The position numbers were made by a program, and so were the translations under genes. From Branchiostoma floridae (taxonomy: Eukaryota > Chordata > Leptocardii > Amphioxiformes > Branchiostomatidae): DNA of 64,000 nucleotides. The notes beneath the pieces are model-generated. The model saw only the letters and a program-made list of their open reading frames with translations. It made no database searches and had not been told where the DNA came from. The stretch is from positions 14,489,378 through 14,553,377 of the forward strand of contig NC_049995.1 of NCBI RefSeq assembly GCF_000003815.2, in the 5' to 3' direction. This document shows positions 47,001 to 58,725 of the stretch, in pieces; within the stretch, counting starts at the first letter, position 1; the number at the start of each line of letters is the position of its first letter.

Positions 47001-48798
47001 ATAATTACATCACTTGCGAGCAATGTTGGAATCAGTAGCAGGTATGACGGCAGACTTCATCCATTCACTTTTAGTTATACTGATTTTAGATCCTCCTATT
47101 TCTACATAAAAGCAGCAACAAAACACACACATACATATATTCGCCCAAGGCAAATAATACCGGATAAAAACTGGTATAAAGACCTACTTGACAATGAAGT
47201 CATCCTGGAAGCACTCCAAGTCGAACTGTTTGATGTTGTTACACACAAACTCCATACACACTTCCAACAGCCGCGGGACCTTGGTGCCATCATGGTAAGG
47301 ATTCTGTAGGAAAATAAGGTACATTTGAAAAATGGGTAAGAATACTCACAACAATTAAATTTGCATTGTTGAATACTTGTGTATCCTGCATTTACAAGGA
47401 CACTAGATATTTTGAAATGGAATGCAGACATATAAAGCATATACAGTGCACAGTTTATTTAGGATCTGTAGTACCAAATCCTTAAATTATTCTGACTTAA
47501 CTTTGTGCTCCTCTGGTCTCTTCAAACCTTTTGTATCTGCTTGACTTTTTATTTTCCCTTAGAAACTCTAGCATTATCCTTACAGTCAGACTTCTAGAAC
47601 AGCGTTCTGTAATATTGTAACAGTGGTGTTCAAATACCGCCTACCGTCCTTGCCCAAGGGCTCTAGATCTTTTGTGGCGACAGCGATAGCGGTCACGATT
47701 TGTAATCCGCCGCCCCGGGTTCGATCCCCCATGTCGGCATGTTTGTTTCTTTCTGTTCTTACTCGCCCCTCTGAATTTCTACAATATTTATGTATTCATG
47801 TGTGGGTAACAACATACCGCTACCTGCGACCCACTTGTATTGTGCCATCTTGCAATCTTAATATTTCAAATCAAATCAACTCCTTACCCTCTCAAACCTC
47901 CTCCTATACAGCGCCCTGACAAGTGTTCTGTCCTTTTCTGGTCTTTCCTCAAACCGTTTGTGTCCCCTGTAGCTGGTCGACTCTCTCACCTCCCTCAGTA
48001 CCTCCTGTTTCTGGTGATGTCTCAGGAGAGGGACTGTCATCAACTCATCTATGTCTACAAAACCTAACGGAGTAAAAAAAAAAAAAAAAAATTATGTTAA
48101 GGTTGAATTGACACTTTATATAGCCCACCACCTATAGTTACTCCAAGGTATTATTACCCTGTTACACACCACTTTGGTAAGAGTGAGACTAAGACTATCT
48201 ACTCTGTTTTCATAGTAGACTAGTACATCATAGTTGCACTTGAATACACTAATTTAGCTCTCTGTTTGACTTTCACACTAGGATTACTTTGCCTGTTTAT
48301 CTATTTCTCTCAATGAATCTCATTCTTTGCTATAAAACTGTGGCTAATTTTTGTATAATAGAGTTTCAAACGTTTTAAAAGACTTTGCGACCACTTAATT
48401 CAAATGATTCAAAATGTCCATTTTGTGTACAATAAAATAATACACTCTAATATGCAGAATACATTTGTTCTTGGTCATTAGATAAATTCATTCAAAACGT
48501 TTTGGAATGTTGTTTGGAGCGATGTCGATGCATCAATCGCAAAACAGAATGAAAACATTCAAGAAAGTGCTGATAATGTGTATTTGCTTTAGAACATAAT
48601 AAACAACTGTACAGAAGAGAAACAATTTTAAACCTCACCTCCTTCCCTCACCTGTAGCCCCTCCTTTTCAGCTCCATACCTTAACAGGTACGCCAGTCTC
48701 TTTCCCAGACGGAGGTCTTTGATTGGTGGGATTGTCTGAGTGCTAACTTCTGATTGGTCGTCTGAATTCACCTGTTCCTCCATAGAGCTTTCGGTCAT
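44040..48798 (-). CDS. Small leucine-rich-repeat protein (AMN1/ZYG11-like), four coding exons
   Basis: Exons: 48833-48652 (ATG at 48798), 47303-47188, 45555-45339 and 44318-44040. The junctions are GT-AG with phases 0, 2, 0, and the frame is 252 codons. The N-terminus (about 50 residues) is acidic then basic. Residues 58-75 contain VPRLLEVCMEFVCNNI, like the N-terminal helix of AMN1 and ZYG11-type LRR proteins. Next comes a basic CMLHKLRRRRQLT segment, then four or five RNI/F-box-type leucine-rich repeats (SLDLHDMYFT, LRKLSLRDA, LISLNLSGCKQVT, IQHLNLGM, LLHLDVSENGL). Such repeats bind proteins, often ubiquitin-ligase substrates. No F-box or armadillo part is visible. The family name is an inference; the LRR fold is clear. 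The third exon has several partial copies just upstream (45655-46975). Confidence 0.7.
44938..45301. mobile_element. hAT-like MITE in LRR intron 3
   Basis: Ends CAGGGTTGTAGCCAGC and GCTGGCTACAACCCTG are inverted. GAATGAAT flanks both sides (44930-44937 and 45302-45309). CAGGG ends and an 8-bp duplication fit hAT, but the surrounding DNA is itself GAAT-rich, so the TSD is less secure than elsewhere. Confidence 0.75.
45655..45735 (-). pseudogene. Truncated copy of LRR exon 3
   Basis: Reads CMLHKLRRRRQLTNAVLRSL after a possible acceptor (CCCCAG/C), then diverges into 'gagtctgtttgaactgacc' sequence. Confidence 0.7.
45834..45905 (-). pseudogene. Truncated copy of LRR exon 3
   Basis: Same first 20 or so codons as exon 3 with the acceptor retained, joined to the same non-exon tail and a CA tract as the neighbouring copy. 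Confidence 0.7.
46108..46255 (-). pseudogene. Long partial copy of LRR exon 3
   Basis: Runs from the acceptor through LRRRRQLTNAVLHSLLSRSL to DMYFT, then hits a stop (TGA) and continues to QKC before meeting a MITE fragment. Confidence 0.75.
46347..46420 (-). pseudogene. Truncated copy of LRR exon 3
   Basis: It has the acceptor and first codons of exon 3, then the 'gagtctgtttcaactgacc' tail shared with the 45.65 and 45.83 kb copies. Confidence 0.7.
46620..46770 (-). pseudogene. Longest extra copy of LRR exon 3
   Basis: Open from the acceptor (46766) through RTARILVQKCP-type sequence, with about 95% identity to exon 3 by eye. It is then joined to the same MITE fragment as the 46.1 kb copy. 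It has no donor at the exon-3 position. Confidence 0.75.
46837..46975 (-). pseudogene. Very short, decayed copies of LRR exon 3 start
   Basis: 'acttgtgctgcatacagctg' at about 46840 and 'gttgtgtgacacacagttgg' at about 46950 match only the acceptor and first codons of exon 3. Confidence 0.45.
47615..47860 (+). mobile_element. tRNA-derived SINE in LRR intron 1
   Basis: 'gtggcgacagcgatagcgg' (A-box-like) and, 35 bp on, CGGGTTCGATCCCC (perfect B box) give the spacing of a tRNA promoter. The clover-leaf cannot be closed, so this is not a tRNA gene. Confidence 0.65.
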
Positions 48799-48879
48799 GA
48801 TGTAGTTTTTTTTTTTTTTTTCAATAAGAATATCTGAAAAAAATAATAAAACAGTGAGTGAGTGATAATTTCGGTTTTT

Positions 48880-49095
48880 GTAGCTTATTGATATCTGATG
48901 GGCATCAGCCTCATAGTTAAGCTTTTGGTTCCAATTAGTAGTAGTTGGTAACTGGGAGAACCATGTTTGAATCCAGGAAAGAGCATTCTGGTTGGAGCTG
49001 CATTTGTCTTTCAGCAGGAATGTAAAATGGGGGTCCCATGTTCGAGGAGGTGGCTTGAGCACATTACAACAGCCTCATTACCCCTCATTTAGAAT
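48880..49095 (+). mobile_element. SINE with tRNA-like head and the 40.1-kb tail
   Basis: A decayed B box ('gtttgaatcc') is followed by 'tgtaaaatgggggtcccatg' and 'acaacagcctcattacccct', the same tail as in the 5S-headed SINE at 40101. It lies in the intron between the LRR 5' exon and exon 1 and ends in A-rich sequence. Confidence 0.65.
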
Positions 49096-49300
49096 TTTGA
49101 AATAAAGAAAAATGCATATATACACTATATATGTACAGCATTTCAATTATACAATACTTTAAGTCATGGTAGTAAAAAAAATGTAAACAGACTCTCATTC
49201 ACTTTCTCAGCAATAACATTTGAAACATCAAATTAAAAAAAAAAAGGTATAAAACGTTATTTTCTGGGCTTTATTTATACAATTTGTATGTCCATCTTAC

Positions 49301-49447
49301 CTAGTATGTTGTCCTGAACAATTTGGCAGTATAGAATTCCAGAACCACCTTGTGTCTGATGTATTCCTGAAGAGTGTTCTCTTCCAACCCTATCCGTTTC
49401 ATTATTTTGCGTTGGCTACGTGTGATGCAATGTTGTGAAACTGCCAT
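49301..49447 (-). CDS. 48-codon ORF in the LRR gene's 5' exon
   Basis: ATG at 49447 opens a 48-codon frame (MAVSQHCITRSQRKI ... TAKLFRTTY). Its TAG is immediately followed by a strong donor (TAG/GTAAGA) facing the acceptor at 48833. It is therefore probably the 5' exon of the LRR transcript, with a complete upstream ORF ending exactly at the splice site. The peptide is basic and helix-prone with no known domain. A CRE (TGACGTCA) covers its start. It may be a translated micropeptide, a translation-limiting uORF or chance. Confidence 0.4.
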   Translation of the reverse strand: MAVSQHCITRSQRKIMKRIGLEENTLQEYIRHKVVLEFYTAKLFRTTY

Positions 49448-49454
49448 GACGTCA
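49447..49454. promoter_or_regulatory. CRE palindrome TGACGTCA
   Basis: A perfect CREB/ATF site lies between the divergent LRR gene and TEX264, just upstream of or inside the LRR 5' exon. Its function is inferred. Confidence 0.45.
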
Positions 49455-50397
49455 CACAATCACTTTGCTGATATCGTCAGAGCTCAGAATTCTAAAAATT
49501 GACGGACATGTGTTCATAGGTTACTCCAGAATATTCCGATGTCTCTGGTAGCAACAAAAAAGTAGCTTTAAACTCAGAAAATGAGTTCGAAAAGTTTAAT
49601 TCCTTACTGCCCCCCTCCCCATCAGATTAACCAAGCTCGAAGAATGAAATAAAAAGTCGTTTAAAATGTGAGTAACTTACCTCTTTCATGACCGGAGACC
49701 CATGTAGAATAACTGCTATCTATCTTACTGACAAAAGACAGCTAAGAGAAGCAAAATGGAAGCTAACTTTCTCGATTGGTACAAGTATCATATTCGCGGG
49801 TTTTCTTGCAATGAAAGTGCTGCACTTTTGTAAACATTCGATAGAAGGCGCTTTAGAAATTCAATGGGCACTTACATTTGCAACTAAAACATCCTAGCTC
49901 ATGTTGTTTGTGATTTTTCTACAATTTGGCGATCTGAGTATTTCAATGTTATATTTTACAAAACAAAAATATGAAATTCATGATGTCGACTTAGAGATTA
50001 ACTGCTAACGTTGCATACTTGTAGATCGCTTGCGTAGAATTTCGCGGAAACCCATAAACAAGTGGTATAGTCCAGGTGTGCCATGTCGGGGTCATCAACT
50101 TTTAACAGCGAAATAAATGACATTACGATTATTTTGTTATCATAGGCGCTTCAATATACATGTGTATACCGTAGTTCAGATAATCAATGAATCATTTCCT
50201 TTATTCTACAAAACAAAGTTTGGACATAATCTTCCACACACTTTTACAAATGGAATGATCTAACATTAATTATACATTCAAGGACAGGTGTGTACCAAAC
50301 AAAGGCTAAGTAGGTTTCGACCTACCCGGGCGGGGTGTAGCTAGGTAAACGTCAGGTCATTGCTCTTTATTATTCACGGAGCTGAGACAAAAACAAC

Positions 50398-51647
50398 ATG
50401 GTGGTCGCGCTAGTCGTGGGGATTGTTGTGGCGGTGGTCGCCGTGGTTCTGGTTTACGCTATCCACTCAGGACTCTTCCATAAAGTAAGGATTAAGTCTT
50501 AATGAATTCTTATTGGTCAATGTATATTATGTAGTCTCCATGAGGTCGTCTTAGAGGGTTATAGAGGGTTAAGATTCGGCGGGAATATGGGAATTCTTGG
50601 TCTGGGATATACTAGTAGTATGGGTAACTCCCCTGGCAAATTATTCCCCCTTTAGCCAGCGTACTTAATTGGTAACGTTATTGAGACAGTGGCTAAATAA
50701 GAAAGTTGCAAGACACAAGGATTCGATTTTAAAGCCAGCTAACGTTATTTTAAGTGATTGCAATAAATTCTATAAAACGTATAACTTACTTAGTTGCTAC
50801 CCGAATAACTCTCTTGGAAATGTATTTGTCGTATTGGGCCTACTCTTAATTTTTTCTTCAGCCAACACTAAGAAATCTAAGAATAAATCAGCGTAGGCAC
50901 CTCAACGTGTGTCCTTTTACTGTAAACAATGTCACGTTTGTTTATGGTACATTCTTAAGTATATAGGGCGTGCCGGTGATTAGTAATTGTGATGGGGGCT
51001 GAAAGGGTTTTCGGGGTTACCTGTTCATCTAGTTTATCTTACTCCTGCCGTAACGACATAAACATAAAACGTCATGAATGTGACTTTAAAATTAACTTTG
51101 CCACCGTACGAAAAAAAAAAGTTACTTTTAAGTTTGTTATTCCTTGTATGATAAGACTTCTCGTATCTGCTTGTTTTCTTTTAGCTATGATTCAAACATG
51201 TATGTTTGTCTAAAATGCGCATTTCATCATCTTCTTCTGTGCAAAAGAGCTTCAATGTATTTTAGTGTTCACTGACTGAATCAAATAGACCAATCTATGA
51301 TGTTTTTCGATGCGTTTGCAGGTGACCGTAACCACAGGTGCGCCCCCTATCGGTAAGTTCACGGGTGCGTACAAGCACTATCGGGGTCCGTACCGGAACG
51401 CCGGCCCGACTTTCCGGGAGCTGGGTGACATCTGCCCCGACAGGAAATGTTTCGGCGTCTGGTATGACGACCCGGAATCGGTGAGACCACAGATATTTCT
51501 GTTTCAGTACTATCTTCAACAAAACGCACATACATGTTGTATTCTGTTTTCGCTTTTCGAAGTGACATCCTTACCTAACTGTTCAGCTTATCCAAGCCGG
51601 ACTATATATAGACGTAACGGACTTTGCTTGAGAAAAAAATAAACATG

Positions 51648-51691
<44 letters not shown>

Positions 51692-53116
51692 CATTTTGTT
51701 CACAGTATTGTATATTTTGTTATTGTTTAGAGTTTTAGAGGCCATGTTTCCTTGGGGCTACCTGCTTTACTGGACTGGTTTATACTAGTATATTTCTTTC
51801 ACAAATACAGAGATGACACGAAAGAAAAGCAGTCTCAGTAACAAGTACGCGAGTTACTACTAGATACATGTACACATGCATCATATACAAACTATGTCAC
51901 ACCTAAAAATAATAATTCAAACTCAGGTCGCCCCGGAGAATCTCCGGTGGATCACAGGAGCTATCCTGGCGGAGAGTGACGAGAAAACGGACCCAGAAAC
52001 GGTCAAGGCTCTGCAGGAGAAGGGATACAAGCTGCAGGAGTAAGTATTGTGGAACTTATGCCGTTGGTGTTAACAGGCTAGGGGATGAAAAGGGCAAGTC
52101 TACAAAGGGTGTCAATTAATGGTCCTCGTAGGTTCATTGTGGCGTTGTTATAACTGTATAAACTTGTGTCCGTAACTTTTTTGCTACGAGTCATTGGCCA
52201 CCACGTAACACGACCCACCTGTAAAGCGAAGGCCGCTTCGAGGCTACAGTTATGTTATATGACGATATAACGTTAACATGTAGCAGCATATCTTCTCCCT
52301 AATTTAGAAATATCATGATTGAGACCAGGTCGCTATTTCGTCGTTTATTTCAAGCACTTGTATTGCCAATGTTGCTAACCTCAGAAATAAACAGATAGAA
52401 ATGTAAATAAAAAAATCTCCTCAGCTTCCCCGAAGTTGCCCGTGCTGTCAAGACATCCTTCCCATTTGTGAACACCCTCTCAATTATCCTGGCCGTGCGG
52501 AAGGTCTACACTGCACTGTCAGACTATATTAAGGTAACACATGTAAAAACAGTCTTTTTGGTGTACTAATCAACAATGAAATTTTTGATTGTTTTATTTG
52601 GAGTATTACAGATGTAAAACTAAAAGTCAGGATAAGTTTATCAAGAAATATTTATTTATTAAGAAATAAGCCACGATATATATACACCCGAGGATTGAAG
52701 TGATAATGTCAGTGTGCTTTAATTTTGCTACCGAAATGATCAGATTGCAGAATATAATGGTCGTGCACGTGATGTCTGCCCATTTTCAATGTAGACTCAT
52801 TTCACTATGCAAGTACCTGCATATCTATTATATTAGATCCTCTGCCAAGTTTAGAATAGTTTAGCATAACTTGCACTGCAAAATTGTTGTAAATAAGTGT
52901 TTGATTATCTTATTGTATGGTTCATTGGATGATTGGGGATTGGCACATCAGTTAATTGATCGATTAAACGATTGATTGATTGATTTACAGGCCCGTGGGC
53001 TGGAGGCCGGCCCGTTTATAGACGTGTATGACCCTGCTCACACCGTGAGTCACTTCATGGCGCCGCTGGAGCTTCACCAGCTCTTCTACGTGCCTGAGGT
53101 CAAGCCGTCATCTTAA
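50398..53116 (+). CDS. TEX264 orthologue (ER membrane, GyrI-like domain)
   Basis: Exons: 50398-50484, 51322-51480, 51927-52039, 52425-52533 and 52991-53116. The junctions are GT-AG with phases 0, 0, 2, 0, giving 196-197 codons. The N-terminal hydrophobic helix (residues 2-22, VVALVVGIVVAVVAVVLVYA) is the ER anchor. The rest is the GyrI-like cytosolic domain: GAPPIGKFTGAYKHYRGPYR, then CFGVWYDDPE, RWITGAILAE, a central KTSFPFVNTLSIILAVRKVY and a final FYVPEVK. These match the order in vertebrate TEX264, an ER-phagy receptor that also works with p97 in DNA-protein crosslink repair. The vertebrate protein is about 310 residues; this one stops right after the folded domain and lacks the long disordered tail with the LC3-binding motif. 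AATAAA occurs near 53504. Confidence 0.92.
51655..51690. repeat. CA microsatellite in TEX264 intron 2
   Basis: A short (CA)n tract with no coding role. Confidence 0.9.
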
Positions 53117-53119
53117 ACG

Positions 53120-54520
53120 TCACAGGCGGTTATATACTACATGCTCAATAGTTTGGATATTCGATTTTCTTTCTTATATATGCCTTTCTGTACTTGCGAT
53201 GGCAGTTTGCATAGGGCATCTTTAAGAGGGAAAGTCGAACAGAAAATAATCTAAAACTATAAGTAAATGGGTCCCAACAAGCGGTGATATTCTGATTTTC
53301 TCCGGAGTTTAGACATTCAGTTTTCTTTCTTACGAACGCCTTTCTATATATACGTGCAATGACACTTTGTTTTGGGCATCACTTAAGTGAGTTTTGATCT
53401 ACAAAACTATTTCTAATCCATTCAGTTTCTTGAATCATTCTAATGCCTCTTTCACTTTTCTTCATGACAACATCTCTGTGGAGAGTTATGGCACTTTTAT
53501 TTCAATAAAAACATTTTTGAATAATTTTATGTTTGACACAGTAATCTTCCAACTAAGATATTACACGACTAACTGTTACTTATAATCACTAATACAGATA
53601 TCAAACCAATATATATCGTATACTTTCATCTGAAGAATGAATTGCATGCAACCTCTTGACACATACCGTATGGTAACTTGTGTTTTCCATTATATGATTA
53701 TATTGATATACAAAAATACACACAGCAGATGTGATACGAGTTCTGCTGAAGATAGTAACTTTACGTTAACCAAAATAACAGGTTATACAAGGCGTTTATC
53801 AGATATCTCTGATATTTCTTTCTTTACGTATAGTACAGTTCTGCACCCTGTTAAAGGTGACACCAAAATTGTCCTCTTTTTTGTCATATTGCAGACATAA
53901 GTATAAATCCACTAGTTCACATGGATAAAACAGTCATATATTTGTACACAAGACTGACTTTCTAACAGTCGTTTTTCTATATGACAATTGATATTAGCAA
54001 TACATGTATCTTAACATGTACGTACAAATGTCATACATTGTACCTGTTACAACTGTCACTCAATGAAGTTCTAATTCTTCTAGTTATAGGTTCAAGGTTA
54101 GAAGCATAATACATTTACATACACGTTTAGTAAATATCAGTGTCTTCCATATTTCTTGCGTATAACTTACACATTCCTTATAGTAGAGGTGTGACATATT
54201 CAAATGAATATAAGTATGTACAGAAATATACACATTTTACGTATTGTTAGTCTGACTACCTTTTTAATCCATCTCTGGGGATACATGTAACATCCTAACT
54301 GTTATATGTAACAAACATGAATACATTGTGTATAGGGGAACAACTTATGGTTTGTACATTTAAATCGTCGTCATGAGCCCTTCCAATTTGTAGTCAACTG
54401 TCCAGTTGTCCAGGTGACAACGTTTTTACATGACGGCATACGGAATTTCTTATTGTTTATTTTCATCCAACTGAAACGCACAGATTGCACACCAGGAAGG
54501 GCCGACAGGGGGCGTTGTTG
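53120..54520. other. TEX264 3' region and convergent spacer
   Basis: AT-rich; candidate poly(A) signal AATAAA near 53504. It lies between the 3' ends of TEX264 (+) and the receptor gene (-). No other gene is seen. Confidence 0.5.
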
Positions 54521-54522
54521 CA

Positions 54523-57500
54523 CTAATTGTCGTAACCATAGACTTCGCTTTGGTCGTTTTCGTAACCGTAGATTTCCGCGGCCGGTTCTTGTTGTCTTCT
54601 GTTTCTCACCTGGACGCCTGTAAAAAAAGAGAGTATTATGACATTAGCTTCATGATTCTATCATCAGTTCCAGAATGTACACAGGGAAACAGAACTTAAT
54701 AGTAAAGAGTTTTGAGGTCCCTTCGTACAGCAGTGACTGGAAAGAGGGGGAAATGTGAAAGAGGCAGAGAAAGAGACACGAAGAGAGTGAGAAGGCGAGA
54801 GAAAAGAAGCAGAGAGAGAGGGAAAGATAAAGACAAAGAAAAGAGATAAAGGAGAGAAAGAGGGTGACAGATGGCGAGAGAAATCTAGAGAGAAGAAAGG
54901 TGCGGAAGGGACACAGAGAGGGAGGTAGAGACGACCGGAAGCCTAGGTATTCATACTTACGTATACTGTACTAAGTTCATAGGAGCTAGAGGTTTAATGA
55001 TAGCAAGGTCAAAGATATTTTGCTTTCCGTAATACTCGTACGAATTCCGTTAAAGTTGAATGGATACTTAGGCACACCTGGAGACGGGCAAAAAATCATT
55101 CCAGATAGGTAAAAAGTGCATGCTCAGTACTCGAGACATCAAACTAGGAATTCTAAGTTCCGCTGCAGTACCATAGCGCGCAGCTAGGGAGCCCAATGTC
55201 TAATAGTGTCAAGGTCTTATAAAAACCTACCCACGTATCAAATCAATACAATCCATCCAAGCTAGCGTTCTCGAGTTATGCTGGTATTCTACAAACATAC
55301 AAATAAACGCTACCCAAAGTCTAGCCATCTCGGCTTGAAGGTATGTACAGTAGAAGCCGCTTAATGCACGGCCTGTTTGCCAGTGAATTTCGTGCAAATA
55401 TCCGGCCGGTGCAATTAGGCGAAGTTATCTAGCTGGACCGCACCGGTTTGGGATTTTGGGATTCCGTGCAGTAAACAGAAGTTTGTGTTAATCTATTGTG
55501 CAATTAATTGGCTTTTACTGTAATGATAACTTACGTGGCGGTCTTTGTGCTCTCCTGGCGGACTCCGGTCGGGGCCCGGCCGGCGGTGGGGGCGGCACTT
55601 TTCTCGTCTTCTTCCTCCCTCCTGCAGTACCGTGTGGAGACGCTGTGTGGTGCGGGGACTGAGTTAGAGGCGTTTGTGTGGGTGGTGGGGGTGGGGGAAG
55701 ACTGGGGAGATCTGCAGGGGGTAGGGAAGGGGGAAGTTGGGAAGTTTGGAAGTGACTAGGGGTATCTTCTGGGGCTGGGGGAGGGTCGAGCGAGGGCATA
55801 CTGTCCATGGAGGCTATGGAAGGAAACTGTTCATCATCGCAGTCCGGAGGGGGAGGGAAGTCGTGTACTGGGTCATGTTGTGCTGTGTAGTCGTAGTACA
55901 GGTGTGGGTCCTCGTGTGACAAGGGTTGCGGGTTAGATTCTTCAAAGTTCTGATACATCGATGGGTCTTCTTGTGTTACATTTGACTGCGCCGCGAAACC
56001 GGTATTTTGGTAGACCGGTTCGGCTGTCTCGAATCCGGATTGTCCGGCGTCTCCTGAAGCCGGATACTGGTCACCTGAAACCGGATACTGGTCACCTGAT
56101 ACCGGATACTGGTCATCTGAAACCGGATACTGGTCACCTGAAACCGGATACTGGTCACCTGAAACCGGATACTGGTCACCTGAAACCGGATACTGGTCAC
56201 CTGAAACCGGATACTGGTCACCTGAAAACTGATTCGGGTCGTTCCCATACACGGCGTCCTGCTGCGCAAGCGCGTCGTCATGGTAACCGTAGTTGGCCGC
56301 GCCCTGGTGATGGTTCAGTTCTTCCAGAGGCGGCTGATCGTAGATGTCGTCATCAGTAGATCCCGGATTGAACTGGTCCGGCTGTGGTTCGACGTACACG
56401 TCAGCATTCACATTGACGTCATCGTAGGCGTCATCTTGTTGGTGGGCTGGATTGGCCAATCCGGCGTGGTCGACGTACTCCTCATTTGCATACGGGCCGT
56501 CCTGGTTCATCTATGATGAAGATTGGGATAAAGTATTGTAATTTTCATGTTTCTATTATTTCGACGTTGCCAAGGATGATAACTTAATGGCTGTTGTTTA
56601 TCTTTAGCCTCTACCAGGCTCCACAGGTCGCCGGAAAAATAGTAGAAACTGGCCAAATAAAACAAAAACCACGTCAGAGGAGTTAGATGGCCCAGGGGTA
56701 CAGTTTGCGACCTAAAGCCGGCCAACACTCCTATGCCTATTTCCAAGTAGGCTTTTATTCCTAACTTGGTCAAAGTTCATTCGGCCAGGTGGGAGACTGG
56801 TAGAGACTAGTTTATCTTACGCAGTGCCACATTGTCCTTGTCTGTCTTCAAATTGCAAAGCAAAAGTTAACTTACAATGTTATTCTACCTCAACTCTTTA
56901 AAATATATATACTAAAATCATGCAAATTACAAGAACAAAATTGAGTTCTAAACCTTGATTAACAATACTATTCCACCTCAACTCTTAAAGATATCTAATA
57001 AAACCATGCTCTAAACCTTGACAAAACACCATAATTAAGTACCTCCGGATTTCTCACACTATTCGGGCCAGGAACGTAGCTGTTTCTCTTCTGCAAATCA
57101 GACGAGAAGGAAATTATTGAGTGTTCAATCAATCTGATACATTTCCCTAAAACAATCGCAAAATTTACAATTTGAAATTCTAAAAGTGTATACCAATTGC
57201 AAGTTCCACCAAATGGCAATTAGGGCGGCGCCCATCTCGGTTTATGTAGCCCTGCTCGGCCGCATAGCTTAAATGTGCAATCACTACAGCAGGGGGCTAC
57301 TTCAACACAGACCACCGCTGCTGTAGTGATTGCACATTTAAGCTTAGTGGCCACATGTACGGTAAGATTTATTATAAAGGCTACTTACCCTTTTCTTGGA
57401 CTTTCTCTTCTTCATCTGTCGTCATAGAAACAAAAGAAAAATATATTGCATCATTACAATCATGGTTTTATTTATTTTTGTCACCTTACAACCCGGCCAC

Positions 57501-58684
57501 TGATGGTCCGGGTCAACGGAAAAAAAATTAAAGGGAGCACCATGAAGTAACAGTCACTGCATTTGTGCAGTGTAGGTCACTTGGTCACTAGAACAAATTT
57601 TATTGTGCAAAAAAATGATGAATTTATGAAAATATCAAGGCGATGGTCTCACCCCAATGTTTTCTTCCCCTTCGTCGGTCTCCTCCCGCGGTTCCCTTCG
57701 CCTCCGTCTGATACAACAGCAGATGATGCCTATAATGCCACCCGTCACGACAATGCCACCACCTGTACCTATCAGTGCCCAATGCCATGGGAGTAACACT
57801 ATCCCTTTTGTTGATGTAATAACGCGACATTGACCATTGTGATCGCATCCATAGTCCGGGTTGCAATTCTCATGGCAGCATCTCTCACTCCCGTCGCCAT
57901 AGCAACCGGTTGTACACTTGTCATGGCAACAGCTGCTACCAGAGCTACCGTAGCATCCTTTATCTTTACATTGGACGTGGCAGCATAGCTTAGAGTTACT
58001 CCAAGGTGGTTCCAAGTCGCTTGGGCATTCGTCGACGCATTCGAGTTTTATCGAGTAGCCCGCCGGTTCGGTTATTGGCTTTTCTGTTGAACTTGTGGCG
58101 GTCGCCGATGTAGCGTTTGGATGCGTTGACGATGACGTAGCATTATCAGTGACGTCAGGTGATTGTGACGTAGTTGTAAGTCCAAACGTCAGAGTCCGAG
58201 AAAGGGTAGCTATTACCGTGGTCGGTCCAACGGTCGCTGCTGTTTCAGCGGTTGTCTGTTCCGTCGTATTTGTTCCAATAGGGGTCGTTGCTTCACTGTC
58301 GTAAACAACGTCTTGCACGATAAAGCTAGATATATTACAACTTGTACAATCTTTATTCTCTGGGCCAGAACAACGTCCACAACTGTCATGACATGACTCA
58401 CAACTTCCGGAAACGTTTGGACTTCTCAACTCACAGTACTCTGTTTGTGAACAGTTCCAATTGCTGTCGCAAACAGAATCTGGCGGTGGTTTGACCGTTA
58501 TTGGCATTGTGGTAATTTTGTCCGTAATGCTCGTTGTTTGCATCGCAGTCTGTGTCTGGGTAGTTATTCGTTCTGTTGTGGTATAACTATGCACACACTG
58601 GACCTGTAAAGGATAGGAAAGAAAAGTCACATGTAAGAAAGTTCTACTTTAACAACGTCATTATACTCCTTTTATTTTCTTGCA

Positions 58685-58725
<41 letters not shown>

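Noticed and set aside
47680-47735. tRNA gene
   Set aside because: The B box is perfect but the acceptor and anticodon stems cannot be paired.
55508-56359. Plus-strand frames opposite the receptor tail
   Set aside because: They are antisense to the SGDQYPV exon; the minus strand has matching splice phases and protein motifs.
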